A stretch of 64,000 nt of DNA from Pyrenula massariospora (Eukaryota > Ascomycota > Eurotiomycetes > Pyrenulales > Pyrenulaceae), in contig JAGFMI010000009.1 in assembly GCA_021030905.1 (NCBI GenBank), positions 310,001-374,000 on the forward strand. Direction: 5' to 3'. Under the pieces are notes generated by a model, which had not been told where the DNA came from, did not search any database, and worked only from the letters and a program-made list of their open reading frames with translations. Positions 34,236 through 45,853 of this stretch are shown piece by piece. Both the position numbers and the translations under genes were made by a program. Position 1 is the first letter of the stretch. The number at the start of each line of letters is the position of its first letter.

Positions 34236-35025
34236 CTATACCTTAGCGAGGACGAAGATTTCCATGATGAAATCATTGTATGAGCTCCAGCCAAGCGGAG
34301 CTTCCGTGACAACGTTGGTGATCTTCGCCTTGACGCCATCGCTTAACCATCGTGGCTGCGGTATAAACCAGTCTCTTTCCATATCCACGTCGCTTGGATC
34401 CGTGTCTGTCAATTGCGTATCGAGCCGTGTTACTATGGACGCTAGCGCAATGTGCATGATAGCGTACCAAAATTGGTGGCCGAAATAAATCCTTGCCTCC
34501 TTTTCGAACGGAATGAAATAGCGGTGTAAGTCGACCATTTGGTCGTCCCCATTCCTACGGGCTCATCCATCTGTCCGGTACATACTCGCAGGGAGAGGCA
34601 GAAGGTAAGCCGAGGTGCTGACAGGCGCGCCAGGCAGGATAGTCCAATCTTTATCTGGTAGTTCGTAAGGTGAGATGGGGTGGCTGCGACCAACAACGAC
34701 CAAATGGAGGCGATTGCCTTCTTCAAGACAAGCCGTGAAGAAAGGTAATTTTTCACGTCGAGAAAGTAGTAGTAAGCCGAGGCCTAAGGGAGCGATGGCT
34801 TGGATTTTGGCACCAATGTGTTGGAACATCACTAGATAGGTTGGCAAGAACATGAGAACGAATAACGTACAAGACCTTGTCTGGAGTCTCGCAACTTGCG
34901 CCTTGTAGTATAACGGCCTCGTCAGGGAAACGACCAAGAGTCATTTTAGCCGGAGGAAGTTTTGCGTGCGTTAAAAGGCAAGTCATAATAAAGTTGGGGT
35001 CTTTCTCACAGATGCCTCGATACAT
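34236..35025 (-). pseudogene. Cytochrome P450 pseudogene (C-terminal half)
   Basis: Read on the minus strand, pieces of one P450 follow in order but in different frames. First is the I-helix region (LPPAKMTLGRFPDEAVILQG, then ASCETPD in place of the usual A/GSETT). Next is the K-helix region CLEEGNRLHLVVVGRS with its E-x-x-R (EEGNR). Then come KDWTILPGAPVSTSAYLLPL and last the heme region FIPFEKEARIYFGHQ, followed by WFIPQPR ... NVVTEAP. The heme-ligating cysteine of the FxxGxRxCxG motif is replaced by tyrosine (Tyr in RIYFG), and the conserved Gly after FxK is Glu. There are at least two frame changes. The N-terminal half is not recognisable upstream. The likely parent is a trichodiene-oxygenase/ent-kaurene-type fungal P450. 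Confidence 0.8.
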
Positions 35026-36474
35026 TACGACTCTTTTAGTTCTATCTTTCTTTCACTAGCAAATGACAGATTGTCTGAACAGCTTGATTCATTCATTACA
35101 GTCCCGGGACTACCTTACTTATACTAAGTTAGAGAACTGCCTGTACTTCGGAAAACGCAACGGAAGAGATAGTCACATGTGTTATTTGTACGAATTCTCT
35201 AAGTCATTGACCGATGTGGCTAATTGTTTTCATTTTTTTCGGGAGACTACGGATAGTTTCTTTCAACTCAGTACTTTTGATCTCTCATAGCTGGAGTTGT
35301 TCGTAACCACAAGCTAGGGCATATTCTGTGATGACATCCATCTTTTTGAAAGATAAGCCGCGGTAAAGTTGACTGCTTCTCCTTGACGATAGAGGTTTCA
35401 AATACCCTCGCACATGCGCTTAGTTTTTTTGACATCATGAGTTCTAGTGTAGCTACCATCTGCTTTGCAAAAATTCGTCAATAATCCTGCAACGGACATG
35501 ATGCAGCTTATGGTCAACGGCGGGCCTGACTGCTGAGGTTGAGCCAATGCCTCGTACGTTACCACTAGTAAAGTCTATCTAGTCGAGTCCCAGACCTGAA
35601 CAAATCTTGCTATGACAATTGGGATTCGCTACACGAAGCTGTCCAGAATTAGTAAGCAGAATAGTCCTAGCAGTAGCGAATATTACGCGTGTCTAATACC
35701 TCTCACACGCGTCACATCTACCGTATAGCCTGTGCCGCTCCTCTAGCTTCTAGGAATACAAGCCACCGCGAGATTGAAGAACATCATAGCAGAGTTTATA
35801 CCAATATATTGAGGCGGCAGGTTTCCGGCCGCGAAATTTGGCAATTGAACTAAAGTAAAATCGCTAAACGATAATGTATACGGTCCATAGGATAGGGACA
35901 CTAGTAGTGAAAATCGCAAGTATAGAAGGCTTCGAAAATTCCAAGTCCATCATTGCTGGAAATATCACATCTTGAAGGAAGTTGAAAAAGGTGTAAACTG
36001 TCTGTCAAAAGCTTCTTCGATACCTTAGACAATGGATTCACTCCAACGTCATAAAGAGTCATCTTATCAGGGACAAGCATTAGCTATTCGAAAGGATGCA
36101 ATCCTTGTAATTTCTGCATTGGTTCAAGCACTTTACTTGACTGGCACTTTCCCAAGAGGCCTACCGCGGTAGCAGCACAACGATTCAACACCTCAACAAG
36201 GTCGAAGGGCCGAAAATGGTGCTGGATCACTCACCTAGGCCCAGATTCTAGGTCATTGCTTTGCTGTGGAAGATATCCTTGAAGGACGTTTGCCAGAATC
36301 TCACAGCCCTCGTGGGGCTCTTGCTTGTCCACTAGATTTCTTGGAGGCATCAACGCCTTTCACAAGTCTTTGTCGCGGCAAGCGGTATGACGTGGGGCTC
36401 CCAAAGGCCTACTCGTCAGGTGATGTTCCTTTCTTCGTTTCGCCTATGGTAGCGAAGCGTGTCATCTTGGTGTA
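35026..36474. other. Gene-poor stretch after the P450 relic
   Basis: No gene supported. It probably includes unrecognisable N-terminal remains of the P450. It is more A+T-rich than neighbouring coding DNA. An open frame at 36266-36490 (+) runs into the foldback element and has no known content. Confidence 0.45.
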
Positions 36475-36627
36475 TCCCCTAAGCTGGTAACAATGTCGAG
36501 GGTTTTTTGATTATTCTGCCTCAGTCCGTGCCATCTCTGGGCCGGGTTGGCACGGACAAAATTTGGGATGGCAAGGACTGAGGTAGACCAATCAAAAAAC
36601 CCTCGACACGATTACCAGCTTATTGAA
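36475..36627. mobile_element. MITE-like foldback element, copy 1 (153 bp)
   Basis: The two ends are inverted copies about 60 bp long: both arms contain AAGCTGGTAA, then TGTCGAGGGTTTTTTGATT, then CCTCAGTCC and TGCCATC. TA lies immediately outside each end (36473-36474 and 36628-36629), as in Tc1/mariner-type insertions. There is no coding capacity. An inner GTCCGTGCC / GGCACGGAC pair makes a second, smaller palindrome. A shorter relative lies at 57094-57192. Confidence 0.8.
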
Positions 36628-38520
36628 TACTTTAGATAGTAGGCTAGTTCTCTGTAGTGACACTTATGGGATATTGAAATGCTGGTAGGCTTAGAGAACT
36701 TTAGCAAGAGTGAGCTAGGAATGTCTGAAATGCGTCTTTCATACGAGGTCGGCGCTCAGTGCTTACAAGATCGTTGATAATTGCAAATCCGCTCGGCTCC
36801 AGCTCTCAGTTGTTTCTTGGCTTCTATAATCATCATGGTAGGCTTCTTGGCCTCGGCGAGCCTCTCACGTCTTTCCACGGTAAATTGCGCAGATATTTTT
36901 GACAGACACCGAGAGTAAGTCATACAAAGGACAACATCTGCAATTGCTGCCGGATAAGGCTACGGCGCGGGTGGCAAGGGCGGGACGGGGAGCCAACTCC
37001 TCACCAGCTTCTTCCAGAACAACCAAAGACTGGCCGCCGAGGTCTCTTAGAGCTAGAGCTAGCTTACCTTGACAACATCCCCCAATCTTCTGGCTTGTAT
37101 TGCTAGCTAGAAGGGATCGGGAAGGCCATCGCGGGATGGCTCCTTTTCGCGACATATCGCGTTAATCGAGGCGGGAGATCGGATTTATCCGAGCAGCCTC
37201 ATTGCTGACTGTATGACCGCCCTGCAACTTCCTTTTCACTGTCTGAATTGAGAAGGTCAACGCGACTAAGGGCTTGAGAAAACCGAGTGCAGGCAATTAT
37301 TCTCCGACGCGTCTTCTCCGACAATCAAGAACTCACTCTCTTGCCAATTAATTGAACGCCTAATAGAAGCTTTGGCACTTTAATTGGTTTCCCTCACTGC
37401 AAGAGGTGTATCAAGAGTTTGGGATACTAAACGCTCTCAATCATCGAGTAGGAGACACAATGTGATGCGGCACCATCGGACTTGCTTTTGCAGATATGGA
37501 TTACAAAGGCGAAGGATCACAATCCCCGACAGGACCGTCCAGTAATCTTGCAGAATAATAGCCTCATTGTTCAGCTCTTTACGAAAACACGGACCAGGAT
37601 TCTGACTAACAACTCCATGTTCACGCTAGTACCGCGCTTATGACCAAGATGAGCCAACGGGCGCTGAAAAAGTTTGTGATAGCATGCTTCCTAACGACTA
37701 ACAATAGGTCTTCGTTTAAGGCCGAGCTAACCGAACAACTCATAATTGACATGCGTCGGAAAAGCACAGACGGCACAATCATGTCTCGCGGCTTAGCCAT
37801 CGGACTTCGACATCTCTTCGGAAAGCTCTCGTCGCCTTAGATGCATGTTGCTCGACCGAAGACTCGGCATTTTTTCTTGTGGACTTACCGTCTAAATAAA
37901 GTTGAATGCTATGTCGGCTTCTTGGCAGTCTATTACCTGACGGGAATGATCATGGCTTTGTTGAATGTAATGAACGCTTTGGGCTACCTAGACTGGCTGG
38001 GTCTAACAGCACTTTGGTTTACATTGGCCGGTACTTGTTTGTATCAGGATCTCGAAGCCACGTCCAAGACCTCGGCAATCCAAGGGCGTCGTTTGAAGAA
38101 TGTCAGACCCTGTGTCACTTTGACAGCGAACCGGTCGCGGTTCAGAGCGGTGAACTCTACACGGGCATGCATGCTCGATAGTCCGACCCTTTCGTCTACG
38201 AAGCCCTTACTACCAATCAAAAGAGAGTACGGGATAGACCTTTTGCTGTAACTGCGATTAGTGTGTACTATGTATTGATGACGTACCCGAAACACACCGT
38301 TTCAATCGTGCTGCAATCTCCCTGAGAGAAGGAGAGCGAATATAAACCTGGCTGCTGCTAACAATAAACGAAAACTTTACACTCCTGGTCTATGATTGCT
38401 CGCCGTTACACTCGCTCCATCCTTTTACAATCTAACTGCGACACCGATCTCCATTGTCAAATCTACCTATTCGCTGAACTCGATTTCGAGTTGGAACACG
38501 AACGCTGGGCCACGGTCAAG
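36628..38520. other. Gene-poor stretch with an unassigned hydrophobic frame
   Basis: No supported gene. A plus-strand open frame at 37841-38251 encodes two hydrophobic stretches (GFLAVYYLTGMIMALLNVMN and LGLTALWFTLAG) after a basic start; it may be the relic of a membrane protein, but I cannot name it. The right end holds the promoter of the UbiA-family gene. Confidence 0.4.
38341..38346 (+). promoter_or_regulatory. Probable TATA box of the UbiA-family gene
   Basis: TATAAA in the context GAATATAAACC, 180 bp upstream of the ATG at 38521. Confidence 0.45.
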
Positions 38521-39569
38521 ATGTCGGAGACTGGAGATCTTCAATCAGAGAAGAGTGATGTAAGCTCACTCTCAAAATTGTTGATGAAGGGACTAATTGC
38601 TACGAGTTCCCCCAAGACGTTGACAAGCAGGTTGATGGGGACGCTCCATTCAAGATCTCATACTTTGTGAAAACTATCTATCTCTTTACTCGCAACGACT
38701 TGAAATCCATTGTCTATCCGGAATGTGCATTTGGCATCTTCAGCGCCCTCTCCGGCCCAATACTCACCACAAACCCATCCCCTAAATTCTTCGATATTCT
38801 CTCGCGCCTCCCACAGAATTTTCTCTGGAATTGGCTCAACCTCCTTGTCTTCGACCTCGCAAATCAACGTCTCCATGAGTCCATACTTGAGGATTCTATC
38901 AACAAACCCTGGCGTCCAATTCCATCTGGCCGCATCTCTGCTGCTACTACCCGCCGCCTGCTGCTCTACACAATCCCCCTCGTCCTAGTCTCTATGCTCT
39001 GGCTAGGCGGGATGAGAGAGACGGTTGCTATGCTTGGCTTGACCTGGATGTACAATGATCTCGGTGGAGCAGACGAGAACTATATCACTCGCAACCTAAT
39101 TAATGCTTTCGGGTTCGTATGCTACAGTTCAGGATCAACCATTGTCGCCGCTGGATACGGCACCTGGGATCTCAGTGCTGGCTCCGCGTCATGGCTTACA
39201 GTCGTAGGCTGCATCGTCTTCTCGACACTACAGATGCAGGACATGGCTGATATGGACGGGGATGCTGCGAGGGGCAGGAAGACTCTCCCGCTTGCGCATG
39301 GTGAAGCTGTTGCAAGGTGGTCGATTGCGGTGCCGGTATTATTCTGGTCGGTGTTCTGCCCCTTTTTCTGGGATTTGAACCACTGGGGTTATCTAGGTCC
39401 TATATTGACAGGCTCGACATTGGCGTTTAGAGTTTTGACATTCAGAAACCCTGATGCAGATAGGAGGACATGGAAAATATGGTGTGTGTGGACAGAGACT
39501 CTGTACTTGCTACCACTTTTCAAGAATCCGACGGCAGTTTCGAGCTTGTGGGATGGCATGTGGGGCTGA
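38521..39569 (+). CDS. UbiA-family membrane prenyltransferase / terpene cyclase-like
   Basis: Exons 38521-38559 and 38631-39569, 325 aa. The 71-nt intron has donor GAT|GTAAGC, a good branch site ACTAAT and acceptor AAGCAG|GTT. Without it the long frame has no ATG. The first exon encodes MSETGDLQSEKSD. Several membrane helices follow. The two Asp-rich sites expected of UbiA proteins are present in altered form: NQRLHESILED (residues 91-101, in place of NDxxD), with NKPWRPIPSGRI just after, and QDMADMDGD (216-224) before ARGRKTLPL. The segment YNDLGGADENYITRNLINAF is characteristic of a fungal subgroup that includes the fumagillin-pathway membrane-bound sesquiterpene cyclase. I therefore suggest action on a prenyl diphosphate in a membrane; the product is unknown. 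A P450 follows 670 bp downstream. Confidence 0.8.
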
Positions 39570-40242
39570 TCCATGATAGACTAGATAGACTTTATTCTCA
39601 AACTTTAGACCAGTTTCTTTAGCGATGGTTAGAATAGCTAGGACTGGTGCAAGTGGTGGGACCGCCTGCTGCTGCATTCCGCCAGGAATGCTTATGAACT
39701 GTAAAACGCTGCTTGACTAGGCTGAGAAACTGGCTAGAAACACGCCAATCCCTGTACATCGATCTAGTCTAATCCGTACCATAGACTAGTTTAATTCGAA
39801 ACAAGTCTCCAATCCTTGGTATTCCTCAATCCCGAAATTCTCACACCGCGACATTTTGAGTCTTCTAGCTCCGCGAAATGTTGCACATAGCTTAGATTCA
39901 TCCCTGTCGTACAGCAGCTGAATTGAACACCTCTCTCTCTCGTTGTCTTTCCCCGCTTTTACTCCCTCATCTTCCTTCTCTCTCTCAGTTTTCTCCCTTC
40001 CTCGTCTTCTTACTCTCTTCCATGCCGTCTTTCAAATCAGGATTTTCCCCCTCATTATTCTATCCTTTCCTTCTTAATGTCTTTCAATTTCACTGGCGTA
40101 CGCTCTATTATGCCAAAATTTCTCTGAAATCTTTTCCTGTCCAGACCACCCATACTACAATTTTCAGAGCCAATCTTAAACCTAAGCTATCATCTTTCCT
40201 CTCTTTAAGCGCGTGAAAGAAGCGTTCCGACGTCATCTTCCG
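39570..40242. other. Intergenic, CT-rich promoter of the P450
   Basis: No gene seen. From about 39925 to 40080 the + strand is strongly CT-rich (CTCTCTCTC near 39931), a likely promoter/5' leader of the P450 starting at 40243. Confidence 0.5.
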
Positions 40243-42113
40243 ATGATGACTTTCTACATGACTCTCCTCGGCATGGCTCGTGCCTCAACAAAAGGCCCTT
40301 GGATTCACGACTGGACTCATGAATACTTACCATTTCAGTCCATTTCTTTACTTCTGTCCGTAGCAATGTGCATTGTGGTATCTCTGTCGCGCATATTTCT
40401 AAGTTCGTACCGCTCACCTTTCTTCAGATCTTGCTCTTGACTTTCTATCGCCTTTTATTTCACCCTCTGGCCAAGTATCCAGGGCCCTGGTATGCCGCGA
40501 TGACAGATTGGTACACAGTGTACCACTGTCTCTGCCAGGACCGACATATTGACTTCTATCGCTTGCATCAGGAATATGGTTCGTTCGCAATCACCTTTTC
40601 CGTTGTCTAGTACTTCAGCTGTGTCCCCCTTCTCCTAAGCTCCGGCTAAGCATTCGCCTAGGCCCCATTGTACGCTATGGTCCGAACCGTATCTCTCTCA
40701 ACAGCGTGACGGCCCTGAGAGAGATCTATTACTCCAGAGCGAATGTGCAAAAGAGCAAAATTTACGAATCTTTCATGCATTTCTTCAAAGTCCCTGCCAT
40801 GATGACTACAATCCCACCGCATAAGCACGCTGTCAAACGAAGGATAAGCTCGCAAGCGCTCTCTGGAGGCATCATATCTCGCCTCGAATCCGTCATCCTA
40901 TCATCAATCGACCTTTTCTGCGCGTATCTCGTGGAAGATGATGCTGAAGGGAACAAGTGGAGTTCACCATTCGATATCGGAGAGAGGGTAAGGAGGATGA
41001 CATTCGACGTCATGGGCGACGTCACGTTTGGCGAGAACATGCAAATGCAAGCCAGCGAAGAGCAAAGGTGGATCATGAAATTGTTGCCGGAGGGTGTGAA
41101 GGGTATCAACCTGGTCTGCCCATCTGTACACTTTAAGCTTGAACGCGGGTGTAGGCTGACGGTGTTTGCAGGCGGGACACATGCCAGCCATACTCAAACT
41201 GAAATTAGATCGACTATTGTTCCCCAAATTGAGCCGTGACGCCTACCGTTTCGAAGCCCTCAGTAAAGCCCAAGCCCTCCGCCGCATTGCCCGCAAAAAT
41301 CCCACAAACGACATTTTCGCCGCTCTCCTCCACGCCCGCGACCCGGAAACGAACCAGGCCTACACCGAGACCGAACTCATCTCCGAGGCCGGCCTCCTCA
41401 TCATCGCCGGCAGCGACACGACCTCCACCGCCATAACCGCCACGCTCTTCTACCTCCTACACTACCCCTCAGCCTACGCCCGCCTCCAATCCGAAATCCT
41501 CGACACGTTTCCGTCTCTGGATTCCATCCACCATGGCTCCGCGCTGAGCAGTTGTAAGTATCTGCGGGCGTGCATCGACGAGGCGCTCCGCCTCTCGCCC
41601 AGCGTCGGCGCAATCCTACCACGGGAGGTGCGCGAGGGCGGCATCGTCGTCGACGGCGTGTTCTTCCCGAAGGGGGTAGATGTCGGCGTGAGCGCATACG
41701 CAATGCACCACATCGAATCGACCTACCCCGATCCATTTGCGTACCGCCCGGAACGCTGGCTCGTCGGCGACGGGGTGACGAGCGAGGAGGTCGAGAGGGC
41801 GCGGACCGCGTTCTGTGCGTTCTCTCTGGGGCCGACGGGCTGCATTGGGAAGAGCCTTGCGTATGCGGAGATGAGCCTGTTGTTGGCGAGACTAATTTGG
41901 CAGTTCGAGATAAGGCTGGCGGATGGTTTCAGCGAAGGGGAGGGGCGACCAGGGAGAGGCTGGGGAAGAGAGAGGAGATGCGAGTTTCAGATGAGGGATC
42001 ACTTTACGAGTAGTCATGATGGCCCGGTTGTAAGAGTTCGAAGGAGGGAGAGGGACAGACCAGATTGTATTGAGAGAGGGGTGATCAGTGTACTGGAGGA
42101 GAAGAGAAAGTAG
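40243..42113 (+). CDS. Cytochrome P450 monooxygenase
   Basis: Four exons: 40243-40377, 40428-40578, 40662-41113 and 41172-42113; 559 aa. Introns are 50, 83 and 58 nt with GT-AG ends; phases 0, 1, 0. There is an N-terminal membrane anchor (residues about 25-50), then LLFHPLAKYPGPWYAAMTDW, RYGPNRISLNS, and SSQALSGGIISRLESVI. The I-helix AGSDTTST is at about 325-332, ExxR (EALR) at 383-386, and PERW at about 439. The heme-binding FSLGPTGCIGKS contains Cys470. The pattern resembles fungal benzoate-4-monooxygenase-like and secondary-metabolite P450s. The last 60 residues are Arg/Gly rich and extend past the usual end, so a final intron may exist. It is co-oriented with the UbiA-family gene and may modify its product. 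Confidence 0.88.
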
Positions 42114-43276
42114 ATGGATCATTTGCATATACTGTGCCTGATTGCTCTTTACTTCGCTTTAGCATCATGATGGCTACGAATTACCGCAATGTCTTCCCTT
42201 CGACAGTCAAGAGATGTGATGGTAGATCGATATGATCGTACGAAGGAAGAACAGCTCCGCCCCAGATTATTAGAAACTCAGGTCGCTCTGTGCCTTGAGC
42301 ACAACGTTTAGTAATTGATTAGTAGGATGGAGATGGTGTTGAACTGGATTATTGCTGTTGTCCCAAATCTGGAAATCAGGGTTTGCTGTAAAGCAGCCGA
42401 ATGAATCGATGTGAGCAGTGCCAAGGCTGCGCCACTTCGCCAATTCAGCCAATACAACAGCATCCTGCAAACACATGCACCTCTATCCTACAGGGCATAG
42501 CGTGCAAATAGTTTAAACGCCATGGCTGGAAGAAACTTGTACCTTTTCGCCTTTCCATTCTTTCCAGCATCTTTGAGACGGTACGTGATGCCTGTCTGTC
42601 AATAGGATCTGACGTGACACGAGGCTGTCATCTTAGACTCGTTTCGCATATGGTGAAAAGACCTTGGAGCTACTCATGGTGTAGAACGTTTCTAACCCTC
42701 ACTTTCAATAACGTTTCGACTTCCATCATTGGCCCTGTCTGTATACACCTGGATTGGTCCTCTTATCGTTCTGCAAGACTAGCTCAAGACTCTCGTGGCT
42801 GTTCTTCGGGCCGTGTCATCTGGCCGGTGACTAGCCCTGCCACCAGTCCCGTATCTCTGCGCCACCTGCTCGATCTATCAGACTGATAGATCTTCTCGGC
42901 TGAACACTAAGCAGAGTTTGGTAATGGACGTCAAGAGGTCCATAGAAGCCTTCCTTTGTAGGGCATTGAACCCTCTGTCAGGCCCCCATTCACCGAACGG
43001 CCTTTGTTGGAAAACGTGGTCATATGCGTGTTTCTTCTTTGAGCTTGATGGCTAAAGCCTCATCAACTTTGACGGTCAGGATGGTCAGCTTTTGCTCGTC
43101 ATTAGTTCGTTCATTTCGCGTACATTGTTATCATTTTCAATCGCCAAGGAATGTGTCTGTTCGGCTTGGATCAGCCGCGAAGGAGAGCATATATCATTGC
43201 CTTGAAGTCCAAGTTTGCCCGATGGATCGTATGATCAAAACTGCTCGCATGAGCGTATTTTCTGATTACATTCAAG
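42114..43276. other. Intergenic with a possible small minus-strand gene or relic
   Basis: On the minus strand, 42476-42270 encodes a stretch ending HHLHPTNQLLNVVLKAQSDL, which looks like a real C-terminus. Upstream (about 42600-42550) a frame reads GITYRLKDAGKNGKAK. They could be two exons of a small fungal protein, but no start was found and I do not recognise the family. Confidence 0.3.
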
Positions 43277-44552
43277 ATGAGAGTACTTCAAACGGTCCTG
43301 GCCAAGGCAGCCTTCTGGCTCATCAACGCCCGCCTCATTCTTTGCTCGCCAAAGCCAATTGCGATAGATGAGCGCGCCGCTTGCAATGCAGACAACGTCC
43401 TTCGCGCTTTTCGATCAAGCCAGAATTATGTGGCTGCTGTAAACTTTTGCAGTCAGTACATCTCGCTGCCTCCGGTCACTACTACTACAGTACAAGTCAG
43501 TATAGGGATTGGGTGTTTTATATACTTCTAATGATGCCAGTCCACCAGCGCCACCACTGAAACCCAATGGTATTACGATTACCAGACCCTCCACCCGCTG
43601 CAGCTGTACAATATTCAAGAGCAATCGTACGGCTGTAAAGACCCGCAGATCACTTACAACAGCGCCAAGCCGTCCCCTTCAATGGTGCCTGGAGATCCTC
43701 AAGGGTTCTTCGGCTACTGCTCAAATAGCGTCCGGCCAAGAGAACCAGATCCGGCAGCGTTTGTTGACCGCAGAGCCACAAGTCTTTCGACGCCGACATT
43801 CATCGCGTCGACGATTCCGCCCTCGCGAATCTCCAGTGCCTGCTCCTGTCTGTCGATTCCCATCTCTTCGACCGAAACGTATCAGCCTGTCTCAACTACT
43901 ACTAGCGTAAGTTCTCGCTTTCTTATCCCTTCAATTACACAATTCCACGCTCAAGAATTCCTTGTGTTTCATCCCCTCATTCGCCCTCTCCTCTGCTACT
44001 TTCCGTTCTCATCCCATCTCTTCTGCCCCTTTCCCAGATTCTAACACCGCGATCTATCAACAGACCTCCTCCTGCCGTGAATACGAAACCGAGGCAGTAA
44101 CCCGCGTCGCCGCTCTATGCGCTCCCACAGTCCAAGTCAACGTGCCGTCCGTCGCCTCCTCCCCACCAAACATCAAAACCGCCTCCGCAGGCACCGTCCC
44201 CAACAAACTCGCCTGCTGCGCCGCCTGCGTGCAAGCCTTCAACTGCGTCTGGTGGAACTTCCACTTCGGCACCCCCAAGGACCCCTGGCGCCCCGGCACG
44301 TGCGTGTACGCGTACAACATCGCGACGAACATCCGCAGTCCGACGCAGAGCGCTGCGCCGGCGATCTGTCCGAACGGGGATGTGTACGGGCTGTTGGGGA
44401 ATAATAATCCGATCACAGGGAGTGAGGCGGGGAACTATCTGGAGGGGTATAATGAGGGACCGTGTGGGTACCCGCTGGGGGAGTATCAGAGTAGCCAGGA
44501 TTTTGGGTACCCGCCGGATGATCCGTTTGGGAATGCGCCGAGGTGCTATTAG
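43277..44552 (+). CDS. Secreted Cys-rich protein with PAN/apple-like region
   Basis: Exons 43277-43495, 43541-43906 and 44064-44552, 357 aa; all junctions are GT-AG and phase 0 (CAA|GTCAGT ... CCAG|TCC; AGC|GTAAGT ... CAACAG|ACC). Residues 1 to about 24 are moderately hydrophobic (MRVLQTVLAKAAFWLINARL) and may be a signal peptide, followed by ERAACNADNVLRAFRSSQNY and Thr-rich linkers (PPVTTTTVQ). The last 163 residues have a Cys-rich block, LACCAACVQAFNCVWWNF, then WRPGTCVYAY, which is the pattern of fungal apple/PAN-like modules. They end with a Gly/Tyr/Pro-rich tail (YNEGPCGYPL ... PRCY). An extracellular, cell-wall-associated role is inferred. Confidence 0.7.
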
Positions 44553-45853
44553 AATACGAGCAGAGGAGAGCAGGGGGGAGAGGATGGGGGAATATAGGAG
44601 GGACATCCGCCGCTATCGAACGGAACGCAATACACATCTGGGACTGAAAGGGTTCGAAAAGAGAAAAGAAACAGGAGACTCAAAGGTAACACCACTGCAG
44701 GTTTCAGCAATTACGGGCCTGTTCACTATTTTTCGTTCGCCCTCAATCATGTCGTTTCCGCGGATATCAAATAATGTAACGCAATACTTCACATCCCAGT
44801 ATCCTCCCCTCCAAGCTCCTAAATAAGATCACCCATAGCTCCGTTCTCCCCATCATCATCATCCTCCATCGATCCCTCGCCCTTCCCATCTCCTACCCCT
44901 CCTTTCCACCTCCTGCTTCCTCTCTCACCATCCTTCATTCCTCCACTCTTCCCCCATCCCACTCCTTTCAACAGAAACCCCTCAATTCGCAACTCCAGCT
45001 CAACCATCGCGGTTCCCTCATCCTTCCCCTTCCATCTCCTCCACCCCCAAACCAAAATAGCACAGCCATATCCTCTCCCCGCCATCCCCACCAGACACCT
45101 TCTCACCATCCCAGCCCAGCCCAGCCCGCCCCGCGCCGCCTCCCGCGACCAACCTCCATCTCTCGGCCTCCCAAATCCTCCTCTCCCTACCCCACTTCCG
45201 GTCCGGTCCCAAACGACACACATGGAGCGCGGAAACCATTCTCCCCCCCCCAATCAAAACAAGCCCGAAAACCAAATCCCCTTCTGAGTTCCGAACGGCG
45301 CCTGTAGTAAGAAAATGACATCACATCACCGATCTCAAACCGCCAGTACCAGTAAGAAGCCGCTCGATGTTTTTGTGTGCTGGGAGTCAGTCAGTCAGGG
45401 TGGGTCGGCGTGGAGGGGAGGGGAGGGGAGGGGAGCCGTGGTTGCGAGAATAGATAGATACATCCGGCGCGTAAGTCTAAGTCGCTGGATAGGTGCGGTC
45501 CATTAGTTAGAGGGGTTTCGACCGGGGTGGTGGTCGTCTATGGATTGTGAAGATAGGTCGTTGATATATCGATGTACATATTAGCTTTGAAGTTGATGGT
45601 GTAGGCGTGTTGGGGCTGTGTAAGGGGTTCGACCTATGCCAAAAGCCCAACGTTAGATCCGTGCTGCTTGGCATACTGGAAGCGCACTAAACCTCTTCGA
45701 CATGGGTACTGGTTAAAGAAACTTTTTCAGATGCCTCGGTACTTTATATATGGGAGTAATAACTTTAAATCATCATGATGCTAAGCGATGGTACAAAATC
45801 CAAAATGCTCATGTCTATGATCTTGGGTCACGTCAAGTCTATTGGCCGTGTTT
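44553..45853. other. Intergenic with strongly C-rich block
   Basis: From about 44820 to 45260 the + strand is extremely C-rich. Minus-strand frames here (for example 45275-45018, beginning MVFGLVLIGG) have a hydrophobic start, but the rest is Gly/Arg/Trp low complexity; I do not call a gene. A (GGGGA)n run is at 45411-45435. Confidence 0.4.
45411..45435. repeat. (GGGGA)n microsatellite
   Basis: Five near-perfect GGGGA/GGGAG units directly visible. Confidence 0.75.

Noticed and set aside
36475-36627. Terminator or RNA hairpin interpretation of the large palindrome
   Set aside because: The arms recur at 57 kb with TA flanks, which fits a transposon-derived repeat better than a local regulatory hairpin.
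36865-37155. 96-codon minus-strand frame
   Set aside because: No motif, no promoter signal and no splice partner; compositionally ordinary.
38392-38670. Open frame leading into the UbiA-family gene without an intron
   Set aside because: It is in a different frame from the enzyme; the 71-nt intron with branch site and good donor joins its ATG (38521) to the enzyme frame.
44819-45253. 144-codon Gly/Arg-rich minus-strand frame
   Set aside because: Opposite strand of an extreme C-rich tract; such tracts create long stop-free frames by chance.
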